A stretch of 49,961 nt of DNA from Acidobacteriota bacterium (lineage in GTDB: Bacteria; Acidobacteriota; UBA6911): the NCBI GenBank assembly GCA_012719355.1, contig JAAYAM010000136.1, forward strand, positions 1 to 49,961. Reading direction: 5' to 3'. A model generated the notes under the pieces. That model was not told the origin of the DNA. It did not search any database and saw only the letters and a program-made list of their open reading frames with translations. Every line of letters starts with the position of its first letter. The stretch's first letter is position 1. Of this stretch, positions 7,066 through 16,937 are shown in pieces. The position numbers and the translations under genes were made by a program.

Positions 7066-9753
7066 TCAACGTCCGGTAATCCTTGCCCAGGCCGGAACAG
7101 GGATTCCCGCCGACTCCGGCAACCCCGCCGGGAGTGCCGCCACTCCCGGTGGGAGCGATGGATTCATTCTTATAGCGAGACTGCGGCTGACGGCGCCGAA
7201 AGTAAGCGCCACTTCCTGTTCCGCTGATATGCCGAGTTTTTCAGCGTCGGAGGGATTCACCTCCAGAAAAGGTTTTTCGGCGCGTGCCGCGATCCCCGGC
7301 GCGTGCATGCTCAATTCTTCGCTTCCGAAAATCCGAAATGCGGGAACCACGAAGACCTTCCCGTCGCGGCTCCTGAACGGCTCGGGTATCCGGCTGGAAT
7401 AGGAAATATCATCGGTTCTCTTGCCTTCCCCGAGTCTTGATCCGGCCGGTCCGCCGCGCAGGGGGCCGCCGATTTCGCTCTGGTACTTGTTCACCGCCTG
7501 GTAAGAGTTCCAGCCCGGAGCCCAGAAGAACGACGCCAGTCCTGCCGGAGGAGGCCCCTGGTACCCTTCCATCGAAAACGCGAGAGCCGAGTCGGGATCC
7601 CGCGGCGGTGCCGGCTCGTGCACGGTGATATCCGCCATCATAGCGGTCCGGCCGCTGTAGCGGTGCAGCTGGCGCGGTATCTTCTGTCCCGCGATCCTGA
7701 ATGATGCTGCCGGCGCGGCTTTCGAAATCTCCTGGAATTGCGGCAATTCGGCTTCGATAGCTGCGATCACGGCATCGAGGCTGCGCCAGGAATCCTCGTT
7801 CAGCCGTCCTGCGGCTATCGCGATTTCCCTCAGCCAGCGCCAGCTTTCCAGAACGCCCTGCCGCGGCGGCATCACCTTGAAATAACGCTGCGCCCTGCCT
7901 TCGCTGTTTACCAGAGTCCCTTCCGATTCCGCGAAGGTGCCGGCGGGCAGTATCGTTTCTGCTTTCGCTGTGGTCTCGTTTTCCAGCGAATCGAGCACAA
8001 CGGTGCGGGCGGCCCGCAGAAATTCGTCGACCTGTTGCACGGCTGATCTCCTGTACAGGTCATTTTCCAGCACGATGATCGCGTCGGCCCCGCTGCGGGC
8101 CGCTTCGAAGGCGGCGTCCAGATCTTTCGCTTCCATGAGCGCCAGGCCGGCGGAATTGCACTCAGGGACCGTCAATGCCAGTCTCACCCGCTCCGGGTCA
8201 GGGTGTGTCCGGGCCAGGGCAAGCGCTACATTGGCGCCGGCTTCGATCAGCGCCGCGTTTCTGCAGCCGGTGCCGAAGATTACTGCAGGTCTGTTCGCCC
8301 CTTTCAGTATTCCGGCGATTCTTTCTGCAAGCTCGGCTTCTTCGCGGCCGAGTCCTTCAACACGCGGCGCCTGCGGATCAATGGCGCAGGCGATCGCATA
8401 GCCGAGTCTCGCCAGGTCTTCCGGCGCTCCACGGTACGATTCGGATGCGATTTCGTCGAGAGCCGTTTCGTACGGGGTGGCGATGACGAGCGGGCTCCTC
8501 TCATCCTGGGCCAGCGTCCTGACGGCATAGTCATGCCACGCCGGAATGTTCATCCGTGCGGCGGTTTCCATCGATTTCCGGCGCACCGATTGTCTCACGG
8601 CGAGCGCAAGGCGCGGCGCCGTGTTGATAAGGTCTTCTCCGAGCACGAGGACGGCATCAGAGACTTCGATGTCGTGCACCGAAGCGATCGGGCATGGGCT
8701 CCTGCGCAGAAGTTCGGCGACCTTTGCGACCGGCAGGCTTTCTTCCGCCCGCACTCCACTGAAGAAGCGGTCCGCTCCGACGAGCATGCGCAGCGCGAAA
8801 TTCGCCTCCAGCGACGCGCGTGGCGAACCGATGCCGATGACCTTCCTCCCGTTCTTTATTACCGAAGCGATATCTTCTATGACCTGCCGCTGAGGCACTG
8901 ACGGACGGATGCTGCCGATCCTGCGCTCGCTGTTTACGAATTCGTATCCGAAGCGGCCGCGGTCGCACAGGAAATAGCCGTTGATGTCGAAGTGAAAGCG
9001 GTTGACTATGCGGCGCAGCATGCCGTACCGGGCACGCGGGGAAGTGTTGCAGCCGACTCCGCAGTGGATGCAGATCGAGGGCGCGTCCTGGAGATCCCAT
9101 TTCCGCGTGTAGTGCCTGGCCAGAGTCTTGTCCGTGAACACTCCGGTCGGGCAGACCTCAACAAGGTTGCCGCTGAATTCGTTTTCCAGCGTCCCGTCAT
9201 GTGCCCGACCGAAGTAGACGTGATCGTGAACCGAGAAGACGTTCAGGTCGCGTCCGCCCGCATAGTCCCGGTAGTAGCGGACGCAGCGGTAGCACTGGAT
9301 GCAGCGGTTCATTTCGTGATTGATGAAGGGGCCCAGATCCTGGTTGCGATAGGTCCTTTTCCTGAACCGTGTGCGCCGGTAGGCGTGCCCGGTCATGACA
9401 GTCATGTCCTGCAGGTGGCATTCGCCCCCTTCGTCGCAGACGGGGCAATCGTGGGGATGGTTGAGCATCAGCCATTCGATCACGCTCGCCCGGAACGTTT
9501 TTGCCTCAGGGTCGTCGATTGAGATCCTGGTCCCGTCCGCCGCGGGGGTCATGCAGGCCATGATGATCTTGCCCTTCGTGTCATTCTCGTCCTTGAACTG
9601 CTTCACGGCGCACTGGCGGCAGGCGCCGACGGAACCCATTGCGGGGTGCCAGCAGAAGTAGGGAATATTGAAGCCCAGTGACAGGCATGCCTGGAGCAGG
9701 TTGTCGTCCGGATTAACCTCATATGGTTTGTTGTCTATGTAAATCGTCGCCAT
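7066..9753 (-). CDS. nuoG: NADH-quinone oxidoreductase subunit G
   Basis: The 895-residue product begins with a [2Fe-2S] ferredoxin domain (1-80; Y-F-C-W-H-P and G-A-C-R-Q-C). The His-Cys3 region follows (H-P-H-D-C-P-V-C-D-x-x-G-E-C), then a [4Fe-4S] motif (C-I-Q-C-Y-R-C), and a further C-x2-C-x3-C with a distal Cys, which fits the N7 cluster. The rest is a molybdopterin-oxidoreductase-like domain with a C-terminal extension. It conducts electrons from NuoF to NuoI in the peripheral arm. ATG start, three bases after nuoF. Confidence 0.95.
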   Translation of the reverse strand: MATIYIDNKPYEVNPDDNLLQACLSLGFNIPYFCWHPAMGSVGACRQCAVKQFKDENDTKGKIIMACMTPAADGTRISIDDPEAKTFRASVIEWLMLNHPHDCPVCDEGGECHLQDMTVMTGHAYRRTRFRKRTYRNQDLGPFINHEMNRCIQCYRCVRYYRDYAGGRDLNVFSVHDHVYFGRAHDGTLENEFSGNLVEVCPTGVFTDKTLARHYTRKWDLQDAPSICIHCGVGCNTSPRARYGMLRRIVNRFHFDINGYFLCDRGRFGYEFVNSERRIGSIRPSVPQRQVIEDIASVIKNGRKVIGIGSPRASLEANFALRMLVGADRFFSGVRAEESLPVAKVAELLRRSPCPIASVHDIEVSDAVLVLGEDLINTAPRLALAVRQSVRRKSMETAARMNIPAWHDYAVRTLAQDERSPLVIATPYETALDEIASESYRGAPEDLARLGYAIACAIDPQAPRVEGLGREEAELAERIAGILKGANRPAVIFGTGCRNAALIEAGANVALALARTHPDPERVRLALTVPECNSAGLALMEAKDLDAAFEAARSGADAIIVLENDLYRRSAVQQVDEFLRAARTVVLDSLENETTAKAETILPAGTFAESEGTLVNSEGRAQRYFKVMPPRQGVLESWRWLREIAIAAGRLNEDSWRSLDAVIAAIEAELPQFQEISKAAPAASFRIAGQKIPRQLHRYSGRTAMMADITVHEPAPPRDPDSALAFSMEGYQGPPPAGLASFFWAPGWNSYQAVNKYQSEIGGPLRGGPAGSRLGEGKRTDDISYSSRIPEPFRSRDGKVFVVPAFRIFGSEELSMHAPGIAARAEKPFLEVNPSDAEKLGISAEQEVALTFGAVSRSLAIRMNPSLPPGVAALPAGLPESAGIPVPAWARITGR

Positions 9754-9756
9754 CGG

Positions 9757-11034
9757 TCATCTCCAGGGGCATCGGCCGTCACTGACATGCCGCTCGAAAT
9801 CGCTGCGGAAGTATTTAAGCGCGCTCTGAAGCGGTTCAACCGCGCCCGGAGCCAGGGCGCAGAATGTCAGCCCCGGTCCAAGGAGGAGGCATTGCTGCTG
9901 CAGGATCTCGAGATCCTGCAGCGTGCCGCGCCCCTCTTCAATCGCGGTGAGCATCTTCTCGATCCATGGAAGCCCTTCGCGACAAGGGGTGCACCAGCCG
10001 CACGATTCCTGTGCGAAGAAATGCTCGAGGTTGAGCACCATTCCGACCGGGCAGGTGCGGTCGTCCAGAACGATCATGGTTCCGGTGCCGAGGCGGCTGC
10101 CGGCGCGCTGCACCGAGTCGAAATCCATCGCAATATCGAGGTGTTCCTCCACAAGAAAATCCGTCGATGCTCCTCCCGGAATCACGCCGCGGAACCTGTA
10201 GCCGTCGAGCATCCCTCCCGCATGTTCTTCCAGTATCTCGCGCAGGGAAGTGCCCATCGGGAGTTCCCATATCCCGGGCCTGTTCACGTTCCCGCTCGCT
10301 CCGTAGAGCTTTGTGCCGCCGTCTTTGCTCCGGCTGAGGCCGCGAAACCATGCGGCGCCGTTGTTGATAATGTGGGGAATGTTGCAGAGCGTCTCGACGT
10401 TCTGCACAATCGTCGGTTTGCCCCACAGTCCGGATATCTGGGGGAAAGGAGGTTTCGCGCGCGGATTCGCGCGTTTCCCTTCTAGGGCGTTCAGCAGCGC
10501 CGTTTCCTCTCCGCAGATGTAGCGCCCGGCGCTCAGGTGCAGGTAGATCTCCAGGTTGTATCCGGTCCCGAGAATATTCACCCCGAGATAGTTCTTCGCC
10601 CGGGCTTCGTCGAGCGCCTTTTCGATCCGGCGCGCGGCAAGCCTGTACTCATCGCGCAGAAAGATGTACCCGACGCTTGCCTGTATGGCATACGAGGCCA
10701 GGATCATCCCTTCGATCAGTTCGTGCGGATCGCCTTCGAGCAAAACCCGGTCTTTGAACGTGCCCGGTTCCATTTCGTCGGCGTTGCAGACGAGGTATTT
10801 CGGTTGGGGGGGCTCCGGGCCCATCGGCACGAAGCTCCATTTCATGCCGGTAGGAAAGCCCGCGCCTCCTCGCCCGCGCAGATTCGACTGCTTCACTTCC
10901 TCAATGACCGCTGCCGAGGTCATATCACGGAGGGCCTTCCGGACGGCCTGGTATCCTCCGGTCCTCTCGTACTCTGCAATGCCGGGAGGCTCTCCATCCG
11001 GTCTGATCCTCTGGGTTAAAGGTGTCTCTGCCAT
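9757..11034 (-). CDS. nuoF: NADH-quinone oxidoreductase subunit F (NADH- and FMN-binding)
   Basis: The 425-residue product has the NADH/FMN glycine-rich segment G-R-G-G-A-G-F-P-T-G-x-K-W at about 53-65, Y-I-C-G-E-E-T-A-L at about 170, and the N3 cluster motif E-S-C-G-W-C-T-P-C-R-E-G near 350. It accepts hydride from NADH and passes electrons to NuoE and NuoG. It is packed between nuoE (5-base gap) and nuoG (3-base gap). Confidence 0.96.
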   Translation of the reverse strand: MAETPLTQRIRPDGEPPGIAEYERTGGYQAVRKALRDMTSAAVIEEVKQSNLRGRGGAGFPTGMKWSFVPMGPEPPQPKYLVCNADEMEPGTFKDRVLLEGDPHELIEGMILASYAIQASVGYIFLRDEYRLAARRIEKALDEARAKNYLGVNILGTGYNLEIYLHLSAGRYICGEETALLNALEGKRANPRAKPPFPQISGLWGKPTIVQNVETLCNIPHIINNGAAWFRGLSRSKDGGTKLYGASGNVNRPGIWELPMGTSLREILEEHAGGMLDGYRFRGVIPGGASTDFLVEEHLDIAMDFDSVQRAGSRLGTGTMIVLDDRTCPVGMVLNLEHFFAQESCGWCTPCREGLPWIEKMLTAIEEGRGTLQDLEILQQQCLLLGPGLTFCALAPGAVEPLQSALKYFRSDFERHVSDGRCPWR

Positions 11035-11039
11035 CGCGC

Positions 11040-11504
11040 TTACTTGTAGTTCTCCAGAATCCGGTCGATCTTCTCGGGGTCAAGATTGACGTGAAGGTCG
11101 TTATCGACCATCATTGCCGGCGCGCTCCCGCACGCGCCGAGGCAGACAATGGGAAGGAGCGTGAAACGGTTGTCCGGCGTGGTCTCTCCCATAGCCAGCC
11201 CCAGCTTTGAGCGTAAATAGTCGCGCAATCCTTCGTATCCCCTGATCCAGCAGCTCACGCTGTCGCAGACCAGGATGACGTGTCGTCCCACGGGTCTTCT
11301 GTAAATCAGGTTATAGAATGTTGCCACCCCATCGATCTCTTCGACGGTCATTCCGAGGAATTCTCCCAGATCCGCCAGTGCTTCGTCGGAAATCCATCCC
11401 CGGTGTTTCTGCACGATCTTGAGCCCTTCAATGCACAGGGCGCGCCTGTCCCGGTAGCGCTCGAGTTCACGTTCGATTTCCTGCTGTTCTTCAGGCTTCA
11501 ACAT
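11040..11504 (-). CDS. nuoE: NADH-quinone oxidoreductase subunit E
   Basis: The 154-residue thioredoxin-like subunit has the four ligands of the N1a [2Fe-2S] cluster at C80, C85, C121 and C125, in the exact C-x4-C...C-x3-C spacing of the family. A-T-F-Y at 61-64 is also typical. It forms the NADH dehydrogenase module with NuoF. It is separated from nuoCD by 40 bases and from nuoF by 5. Confidence 0.95.
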   Translation of the reverse strand: MLKPEEQQEIERELERYRDRRALCIEGLKIVQKHRGWISDEALADLGEFLGMTVEEIDGVATFYNLIYRRPVGRHVILVCDSVSCWIRGYEGLRDYLRSKLGLAMGETTPDNRFTLLPIVCLGACGSAPAMMVDNDLHVNLDPEKIDRILENYK

Positions 11505-11544
11505 GTTCTCTTCCGTCTCTTTGCAGCATGTTCCATTTTCCCGT

Positions 11545-13281
11545 TTACCTGTCGACGTCTCCCATGACGAAATCGATGCTCCCGAGGATTGCGAGAAGAT
11601 CGGAGACGAGCAGCCCTCTGCTAAACAACGGGATCATCTGCAGATGCGGGAAAGACGGGGTCCGGATGCGCGCCCGATAGGCCGCGGTATTCCCGTCGCT
11701 GATGAGGTAATAGGCGTTGCATCCCTTGGGAGCTTCGACCTGCGTGATCGCCTCGCCCGGCGGAACCACCGGCCCCCAGCTGACCCCCAGGAAGTGGTGA
11801 ATCAACGTTTCTATATCCTGCATCGTCTTTTCTTTGATTGCCGGGACTGAGCCGGAGTCCGTTGATTTGTATGGGCCCTCGGGCATATTGTCGACGCATT
11901 GCTCGATTATCCACAGACTCTGTCTCATTTCTTCCACGTGGATCACGGACCTGTCATAGCAGTCGCCGTTCTTCCCAGTCGGGATGTCGAACTGGAACTG
12001 ATCGTAACCCGAGTATGGCCTCTGTTTGCGGAAGTCCCATTCCAGCCCGGCTGCGCGCAGTCCCGGACCGGTGACGCCCCAGTCGATCGCTTCATCGATC
12101 GTGTACTGCCCGATTCCCTGCGTGCGCGCCTTGAAAATGCGGTTCTTAAGCACCATCCCGTCGTATTCGTCGAGGTGCGGACGCAGATACTTGACGAAGT
12201 CACGGAACTGCCGGTCCCATCCCTGCGGGAGATCCTGCGCGACCCCGCCGATGCGAAACCATCCGGGGTGCATTCGTGCGCCGGTGACGGCCTGCACGAT
12301 GTCAAGTGCCCGCTCCCTGTCATTGAACATGTAGAAGACGGGTGACATGGCTCCAAGATCCTGCGCGAAGGTTCCGTACCAGACGAGATGGCTGATGATC
12401 CTGAACAGTTCCGCCATAAGGATGCGTATTACCTTGGCCCGGTCAGGCACCCTGATGCCTGCGAGGAGTTCGACCGACTGCACGTAGCTGAATTCGTTCT
12501 GCACGCCGGCAAGGTAGTCGATGCGGTCGGTGTAGGGAACAAAGGTATGCCACGACTGCCGCTCGCACATCTTTTCGGCGGCCCGGTGGTGAAACCCTAT
12601 GTCCAGAACCATGTCGACGATTTCCTCGCCGTCGAGCTGCAGAATGATGCGGAAGGGGCCGTGGGTCCCGGGATGTTGCGGCCCCAGATTGAGAAACATC
12701 AAATCGCTTTCTCCCTTGCGGCGCACCATCCCCCATTCTTCCGGATCGAACTGCAGGATCTTTTCCCGATAATCGTGAACCTCTTCGGGCATCGTAAAGG
12801 GGCCCATCTCGGTCGCCCTGGCAGGATGCTCTTTGCGCAGGGGGTGCCCCTTCCAGTCTCTGGGCATCAGGATGCGTCTGAGGTGAGGATGTCCTTCGAA
12901 CCGGATGCCGAACATGTCCCAGATTTCGCGCTCATACCAGTTGGCCGAAGCCCAGATTCCGGTTGCGCTGGGGACTTCCGGTTCCTCTCCCTCCAGCGCC
13001 GCCTTGAGCCTGATGTCCTCGTTCCTTTCGAAGGAGAGAAGATGGTAGACGACCGTGAAGTCGCCTGCGGGTTGCCCCCGGCGATGCCGGCGCGTGCGTT
13101 CGTCGATCGCGGTGAGGTCAAACAGCATCCGGTAAGGCTTGTCCACGCTCTTCAGGTAGCGCAGAACATCGAGAATCATCGATCGCGGAATCCATGCTGT
13201 GGGAATTCCGTCGCGGCCGGCCTGCGGCACGATCTGTTCGACACCGAATTGTGACTGCAGCTCTGCAATTATCGGTTCCAT
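11545..13281 (-). CDS. nuoCD: NADH-quinone oxidoreductase fused subunits C/D
   Basis: The 578-residue product is a fusion. Residues 1 to about 185 are NuoC (A-S[16 protein letters not shown], then R-R-I-L-M-P-x-D-W-x-G-H-P-L-R-K). From about 195 it is NuoD ([21 protein letters not shown], and the final D-x-V-M-G-D-V-D-R). NuoD forms the quinone site with NuoB. The C-D fusion is known from enterobacteria and several other phyla. Both halves are complete and the frame is unbroken through the linker. Confidence 0.95.
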   Translation of the reverse strand: MEPIIAELQSQFGVEQIVPQAGRDGIPTAWIPRSMILDVLRYLKSVDKPYRMLFDLTAIDERTRRHRRGQPAGDFTVVYHLLSFERNEDIRLKAALEGEEPEVPSATGIWASANWYEREIWDMFGIRFEGHPHLRRILMPRDWKGHPLRKEHPARATEMGPFTMPEEVHDYREKILQFDPEEWGMVRRKGESDLMFLNLGPQHPGTHGPFRIILQLDGEEIVDMVLDIGFHHRAAEKMCERQSWHTFVPYTDRIDYLAGVQNEFSYVQSVELLAGIRVPDRAKVIRILMAELFRIISHLVWYGTFAQDLGAMSPVFYMFNDRERALDIVQAVTGARMHPGWFRIGGVAQDLPQGWDRQFRDFVKYLRPHLDEYDGMVLKNRIFKARTQGIGQYTIDEAIDWGVTGPGLRAAGLEWDFRKQRPYSGYDQFQFDIPTGKNGDCYDRSVIHVEEMRQSLWIIEQCVDNMPEGPYKSTDSGSVPAIKEKTMQDIETLIHHFLGVSWGPVVPPGEAITQVEAPKGCNAYYLISDGNTAAYRARIRTPSFPHLQMIPLFSRGLLVSDLLAILGSIDFVMGDVDR

Positions 13282-13299
13282 TTGTCGTTATTGTCTGTC

Positions 13300-13899
13300 T
13301 TAGCTCTCGCCGGGCGGGCGAAGCAGGGTCATCTGCCGCCTCTCCTTCTGCTTCATGTCGCGACGTGAGACCGGGAGCGGTTCACGGACTTCCTGAGGGC
13401 CGGTCAGCCAGCTCAGAGGCCTCTTCTCTTTGCCCACTTTGTCGCGCAGAAGGAGCAGCCCTTCCATGAAAGCCACGGGACTCGGCGGGCATCCGGGGAT
13501 ATAGACGTCAACCGGAAGGAACTTGTCCGCCCCCTGCACAACGCTGTAGACATCGTACATCCCGCCCGAGTTGGCGCAGGAGCCCATAGAGATTACCCAT
13601 CGCGGTTCCATCATCTGTTCGTAAAGCCGCTGGACGACCGGCGCCATCTTCATGAAGACCGTGCCCGCGATAATCATGACGTCGGCCTCGCGGGGCGTGC
13701 TTCGAATCACCTCCGCGCCGAAGCGGGCGACGTCATACTTGCTCGTGATGCTGGTAGCAAGTTCCACGTAGCAGCAGGAGAGACCGAAATTGAACGGCCA
13801 CATGGAATTTGACCGGCCCCATGCCAGGAGGTCCTGCAGCCTTGAAAGTACGATGTTGCTTTTCACTTCCCGCGCAACGTCCGTTTCAGTCGAATTCAT
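13300..13899 (-). CDS. nuoB: NADH-quinone oxidoreductase subunit B
   Basis: The product is about 199 residues and binds terminal cluster N2. The tandem cysteines in F-G-L-S-C-C-Y-V-E, the later G-S-C-A and P-G-C-P-P-S-P ligands, and the D-V-M-I-I-A-G-T-V strand are all seen. I prefer the ATG at 13899, because GGAAAG lies seven bases upstream and the nuoA stop is four bases before it. An in-frame ATG at 13917 would add six residues. The C-terminal tail after P-L-S-W-L-T-G is basic and longer than in the core family. Confidence 0.93.
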   Translation of the reverse strand: MNSTETDVAREVKSNIVLSRLQDLLAWGRSNSMWPFNFGLSCCYVELATSITSKYDVARFGAEVIRSTPREADVMIIAGTVFMKMAPVVQRLYEQMMEPRWVISMGSCANSGGMYDVYSVVQGADKFLPVDVYIPGCPPSPVAFMEGLLLLRDKVGKEKRPLSWLTGPQEVREPLPVSRRDMKQKERRQMTLLRPPGES

Positions 13900-13903
13900 T
13901 GGG

Positions 13904-14296
13904 TCACTTTCCGCCATCTGAGGGTCTTCTCTGAGACGGGCCCCAGTCGAGGGCGCCCGTCCTCCACAGATACGCAAGGGCGGCCAGGAGTACGGCCGTG
14001 AATATCATGATTTCTATGAAGCCGGCCCAGCCTGATTCCCGGACCGCCACTGCCCACGTAATGATGAACACGGCTTCCAGGTCGAAGATGACGAAGAACA
14101 TTGCAATCAGATAGAACTTTGCGGAAAAGTGGAGCCTTGCCGACCCTGTGGGGAGGATGCCGGATTCAAAAGGCTGCCCTGTAGTCCGGTCTTTGTGCCG
14201 CTGGCCCAGCGTCCATGAAAGCGCGATGACAGTGGCGGCCAGCAGGGCCACTACTGCCATGTATGATAAAAGCGGCCAGAGAGATGTTACGTCCAA
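13904..14296 (-). CDS. nuoA: NADH-quinone oxidoreductase subunit A
   Basis: The 130-residue product has three membrane helices. The conserved loop [13 protein letters not shown] and the [15 protein letters not shown] segment identify NuoA. The start is a TTG at 14296; the next ATG would cut into helix 1. An inverted repeat AAGAGT-AC-ACTCTT (14295-14308) sits right at the start and may affect initiation. It is the first gene of the operon. Confidence 0.92.
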   Translation of the reverse strand: MDVTSLWPLLSYMAVVALLAATVIALSWTLGQRHKDRTTGQPFESGILPTGSARLHFSAKFYLIAMFFVIFDLEAVFIITWAVAVRESGWAGFIEIMIFTAVLLAALAYLWRTGALDWGPSQRRPSDGGK

Positions 14297-14353
14297 GAGT
14301 ACACTCTTTCGCTAAAGGGGGGCCAGTTGTTAATGATCGATGTAACCGCTATT

Positions 14354-14382
14354 TAGTTATCATACGGCCGGGAGTTTGTGAA
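14354..14382 (-). promoter_or_regulatory. Candidate promoter of the nuo operon
   Basis: Minus-strand TTCACA (14382-14377) and TAACTA (14359-14354) with a 17-base spacer lie in the 150-base gap between hflX and nuoA. The match is moderate and was chosen by eye. Confidence 0.35.
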
Positions 14383-14446
14383 GGGAATGGGTCGGCCGAT
14401 CATCATTCTTATTTGGTTTGACTTCAGGACGATTGGTCCTGCCAGG

Positions 14447-16132
14447 CTAGCGGCCGATCAGGGATTCCGCTGCATCGAGAAGTCGCTCGAGGCCCCGCCG
14501 CTGCAGTGCGCTCACCGCGACGCCCTCGTATCGTCTTGTCAGTGCCTCCATGACGGCTTCGTCCACCATATCGGCCTTATTGAGCACGGTCAGCCGTGGG
14601 ATTGATGCCAGGTCGAGGTCGCGCAGGACCCGTGTGACCGCCTCCATTTTCGTTTCCAGGTGAGGATCGGAAGCATCGATCACATGGAGCAGAAGATCGG
14701 CATCCGAGAGCTCTTCGAGAGTCGCCCTGAATGCGGCGACAAGGTCCTGTGGGAGATCGCGGATGAATCCTACGGTATCGGTGATGATGACATCCCCCTG
14801 CTGAGGAAAACGAAGGCGGCGCGATGTCGGGTCGAGCGTCACGAACATCTGGGCGGCCGTATCTATGCGGCTCTCGGTGAGGGCGTTCAACAGGGTGCTC
14901 TTGCCGGCATTCGTATATCCTATTATGGAGAGCACCGGCAGTCCCTGCCGGATGCGCCTCTGCCGGCGCACGCTCCGCTGTCGGGACAGCTTTTCTATTT
15001 CTTTTTCGAGGCTCCGTATGCGGTCACGCGTGCGGCGCCGTCCGATTTCCAGCACCGTTTCTCCGGGGCCGCGCCCTCCTATGCCTCCGGTGAGGCGGGA
15101 AAGCCCGGCGTCTTCTTCGGTCAGGCGTGGGAGCGAGTATTTCAACTGTGCCAGCTCGACCTGGAGTTTGCCGTCGCGGCTGCGTGCGCGCTGGGCGAAG
15201 ATGTCGAGGATCAGCTGCGTGCGGTCGATCGCCTTGAGTCCGGTCATGTCCTCAAAGGCGCGCGCCTGTGCGGGTTTCAGATCGATATCGAAGATGGCGA
15301 CATCGGCGCCGCGGCGCATGGCGGTCAGGGCGATGCGCTGCAGCCGTCCCTGTCCGACGACAGTGCGCGGGTGGATCTTTCCTCCCGACAACTCCATTAC
15401 TTCGGCGATTTCGACTCCTGCGGCCCTGACCAGTTCGACAATTTCCGACCTGGCGGTGTCGCCCGGCGTTATGGAAAGCACCAGCGCGCGTTCTTTCTGG
15501 GTGTCGCCGGCGCCTTTTTCTCTCAGGCGCGAAAACTCGCTTTCGAGCGCGTGAATTTCGGCTTCGAAGTCGAAATTCAGCAGGTGGACATCGCGCGCCT
15601 CGATCCTGCGGAAAGGCTCGCTGTCTCCATCACCGTCGGCGCCCGGGATGATGTGGGCAAGCTGGATTTTTCCGGAACTGCCGTCTTGCTGCACCTGGAT
15701 CATGGCCACGAGATCGAGCCGGAGCAGGGCTAGATCGTTCAGGTCGTCCTGGGTAAGAGGTTCTCCGCGAAGATGGGTGTGGACCAGCCGGAGTCCGCGA
15801 AACCGCCCTGTCCCTCCGCGAAGTCTTCCGATATCGGGCAGCTCGAGGCGCGTGGCGTCTCCCAGGATGACGCAGCGGATAAGCCCGTCGCGTGAGAGAA
15901 GCACCCCTACCTGCCGCCCCAGTTCCCTGGAAATTGAAGAGATATGGCGGGCCAGTTCCGGAGAAACCACCTGCTGCGGCGTTACGCGCCTCCGGAATGT
16001 GCGCTCGAGCGCGCTCCGCTGCGACTGTTTGATTCCTAAGGTGTTTCCCTCTATCTGGTGGATAAGCCCATACTCCCTTCGCTGTTTTTTGTAACAGAAA
16101 AGTATAGCCAATTCGCGCCCGCGTATGAACAC
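14447..16132 (-). CDS. hflX: GTPase HflX
   Basis: The product is up to 561 residues. The N-terminal HflX domain includes G-G-K-I-H-P-R-T-V-V-G-x-G-R-L (about 245-260), followed by G-G-I-G-G-R-G-P-G-E-T before the G domain. G1 is G-Y-T-N-A-G-K-S-T, G3 is D-T-V-G-F and G4 is N-K-A-D. HflX splits stalled or heat-damaged ribosomes. The start is uncertain. The family N-terminus (I-H-x-I-x-G-N-T-L-G) begins near 16065, where a GAAGGGAG ribosome site precedes an ATG that is out of frame (16075). The only in-frame ATG, at 16132, adds about 23 unlikely residues. Confidence 0.9.
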   Translation of the reverse strand: MFIRGRELAILFCYKKQRREYGLIHQIEGNTLGIKQSQRSALERTFRRRVTPQQVVSPELARHISSISRELGRQVGVLLSRDGLIRCVILGDATRLELPDIGRLRGGTGRFRGLRLVHTHLRGEPLTQDDLNDLALLRLDLVAMIQVQQDGSSGKIQLAHIIPGADGDGDSEPFRRIEARDVHLLNFDFEAEIHALESEFSRLREKGAGDTQKERALVLSITPGDTARSEIVELVRAAGVEIAEVMELSGGKIHPRTVVGQGRLQRIALTAMRRGADVAIFDIDLKPAQARAFEDMTGLKAIDRTQLILDIFAQRARSRDGKLQVELAQLKYSLPRLTEEDAGLSRLTGGIGGRGPGETVLEIGRRRTRDRIRSLEKEIEKLSRQRSVRRQRRIRQGLPVLSIIGYTNAGKSTLLNALTESRIDTAAQMFVTLDPTSRRLRFPQQGDVIITDTVGFIRDLPQDLVAAFRATLEELSDADLLLHVIDASDPHLETKMEAVTRVLRDLDLASIPRLTVLNKADMVDEAVMEALTRRYEGVAVSALQRRGLERLLDAAESLIGR

Positions 16133-16201
16133 CGCCTTGGCGGCAAAGAATGGCTGCGCTTGATGCCGGCCAAGGTGTTTGATGAAGAAGTACGGAAGGG
16201 A

Positions 16202-16231
16202 GATCCCGAAGCAGATTTCCGCTTCGGGATC
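16202..16231 (-). terminator. Hairpin after the PD-(D/E)XK-like gene, probable terminator
   Basis: An 11-bp perfect stem (GATCCCGAAGC 16202-16212 with GCTTCGGGATC 16221-16231) and an 8-base loop lie 22 bases after the stop at 16253. On the minus strand a pyrimidine-rich tract follows. It separates this gene from hflX. Confidence 0.55.
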
Positions 16232-16252
16232 GGAAGCAAAGGCCGGCGACGG

Positions 16253-16777
16253 CTACCTGAGCTCGGCTAAATATTCGCAGATGGTAAAGTCCTTGAGGGG
16301 GATGAGCTGGAGTCTCCGCAGCTGATATTGCTTCAGGTGGTCTTCAAAATCCTTCTGGTATTGCTCTTCGTTCTTCTTGCACTCCGCGTTGTTGGTGTTT
16401 GTGAAAACGACGGCATAGCCAGAGCGGCCACCATTGTTCGACGTGAAGGCTTTGAGCTTTTCGCAATCCTTGCCATTGATCTCCTGCTTTTCTTTGCCGG
16501 TCTGCCAGCGTTTGAACTCAAAGGCCACGCGGGCCGGCCCCTGCTCCAAGATCAAATCTATTGGGCCGTCTTTCTCAGTATCAAACCGGACAACCTCGCC
16601 GGGATTTCGCTTATAGAAATGCCGGAGTGCCAGATACCGCAGGACGTGTTCTTGAAATACTCGGCTGAGAGCATGATCGCGGCAGGATTGTTTGAGCAGA
16701 CCACTTGCCTCAAGGGAGGACGTCTCTTCACGCAAGCCTTCGACCAGCGCCTCAAACAGTAGTGATGGAATTTCCAT
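16253..16777 (-). CDS. Uncharacterised protein with PD-(D/E)XK nuclease-like motif
   Basis: The 174-residue protein belongs to no family I can name. An N-terminal helical part (1-60) is followed by G-P-I-D74-L-I-L, a turn, then V-A-F-E87-F-K89 and later Y-A-V-V-F-T-N. This strand order with D and E-x-K at that spacing is the core of PD-(D/E)XK nuclease folds. It is shorter than most restriction enzymes and no methyltransferase lies nearby, so a stand-alone nuclease or an inactive relative are both possible. ATG with GGAGAAG upstream; a hairpin follows. Confidence 0.7.
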   Translation of the reverse strand: MEIPSLLFEALVEGLREETSSLEASGLLKQSCRDHALSRVFQEHVLRYLALRHFYKRNPGEVVRFDTEKDGPIDLILEQGPARVAFEFKRWQTGKEKQEINGKDCEKLKAFTSNNGGRSGYAVVFTNTNNAECKKNEEQYQKDFEDHLKQYQLRRLQLIPLKDFTICEYLAELR

Positions 16778-16937
16778 GAGTTCTTCTCCAAAGTGATTTC
16801 CCGTTTATCGACGCTTCACGGCCGTCCGTTAGGAAAAAAGCCGCGATCGGCTTGGGAACCGTGGCACATCTTTTCTTTCGGAGCGGTGTGATTTTTTCGC
16901 TCAAAAAGGCGGAAGGCAATTAGATATAGCGAAAGGG

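Noticed and set aside
12388-13254. Plus-strand open frame opposite nuoCD
   Set aside because: Antisense shadow; nuoCD motifs are complete on the other strand.
14660-15733. Plus-strand open frame of 357 codons opposite hflX
   Set aside because: Antisense shadow of a strongly conserved GTPase; no domain or ribosome site.
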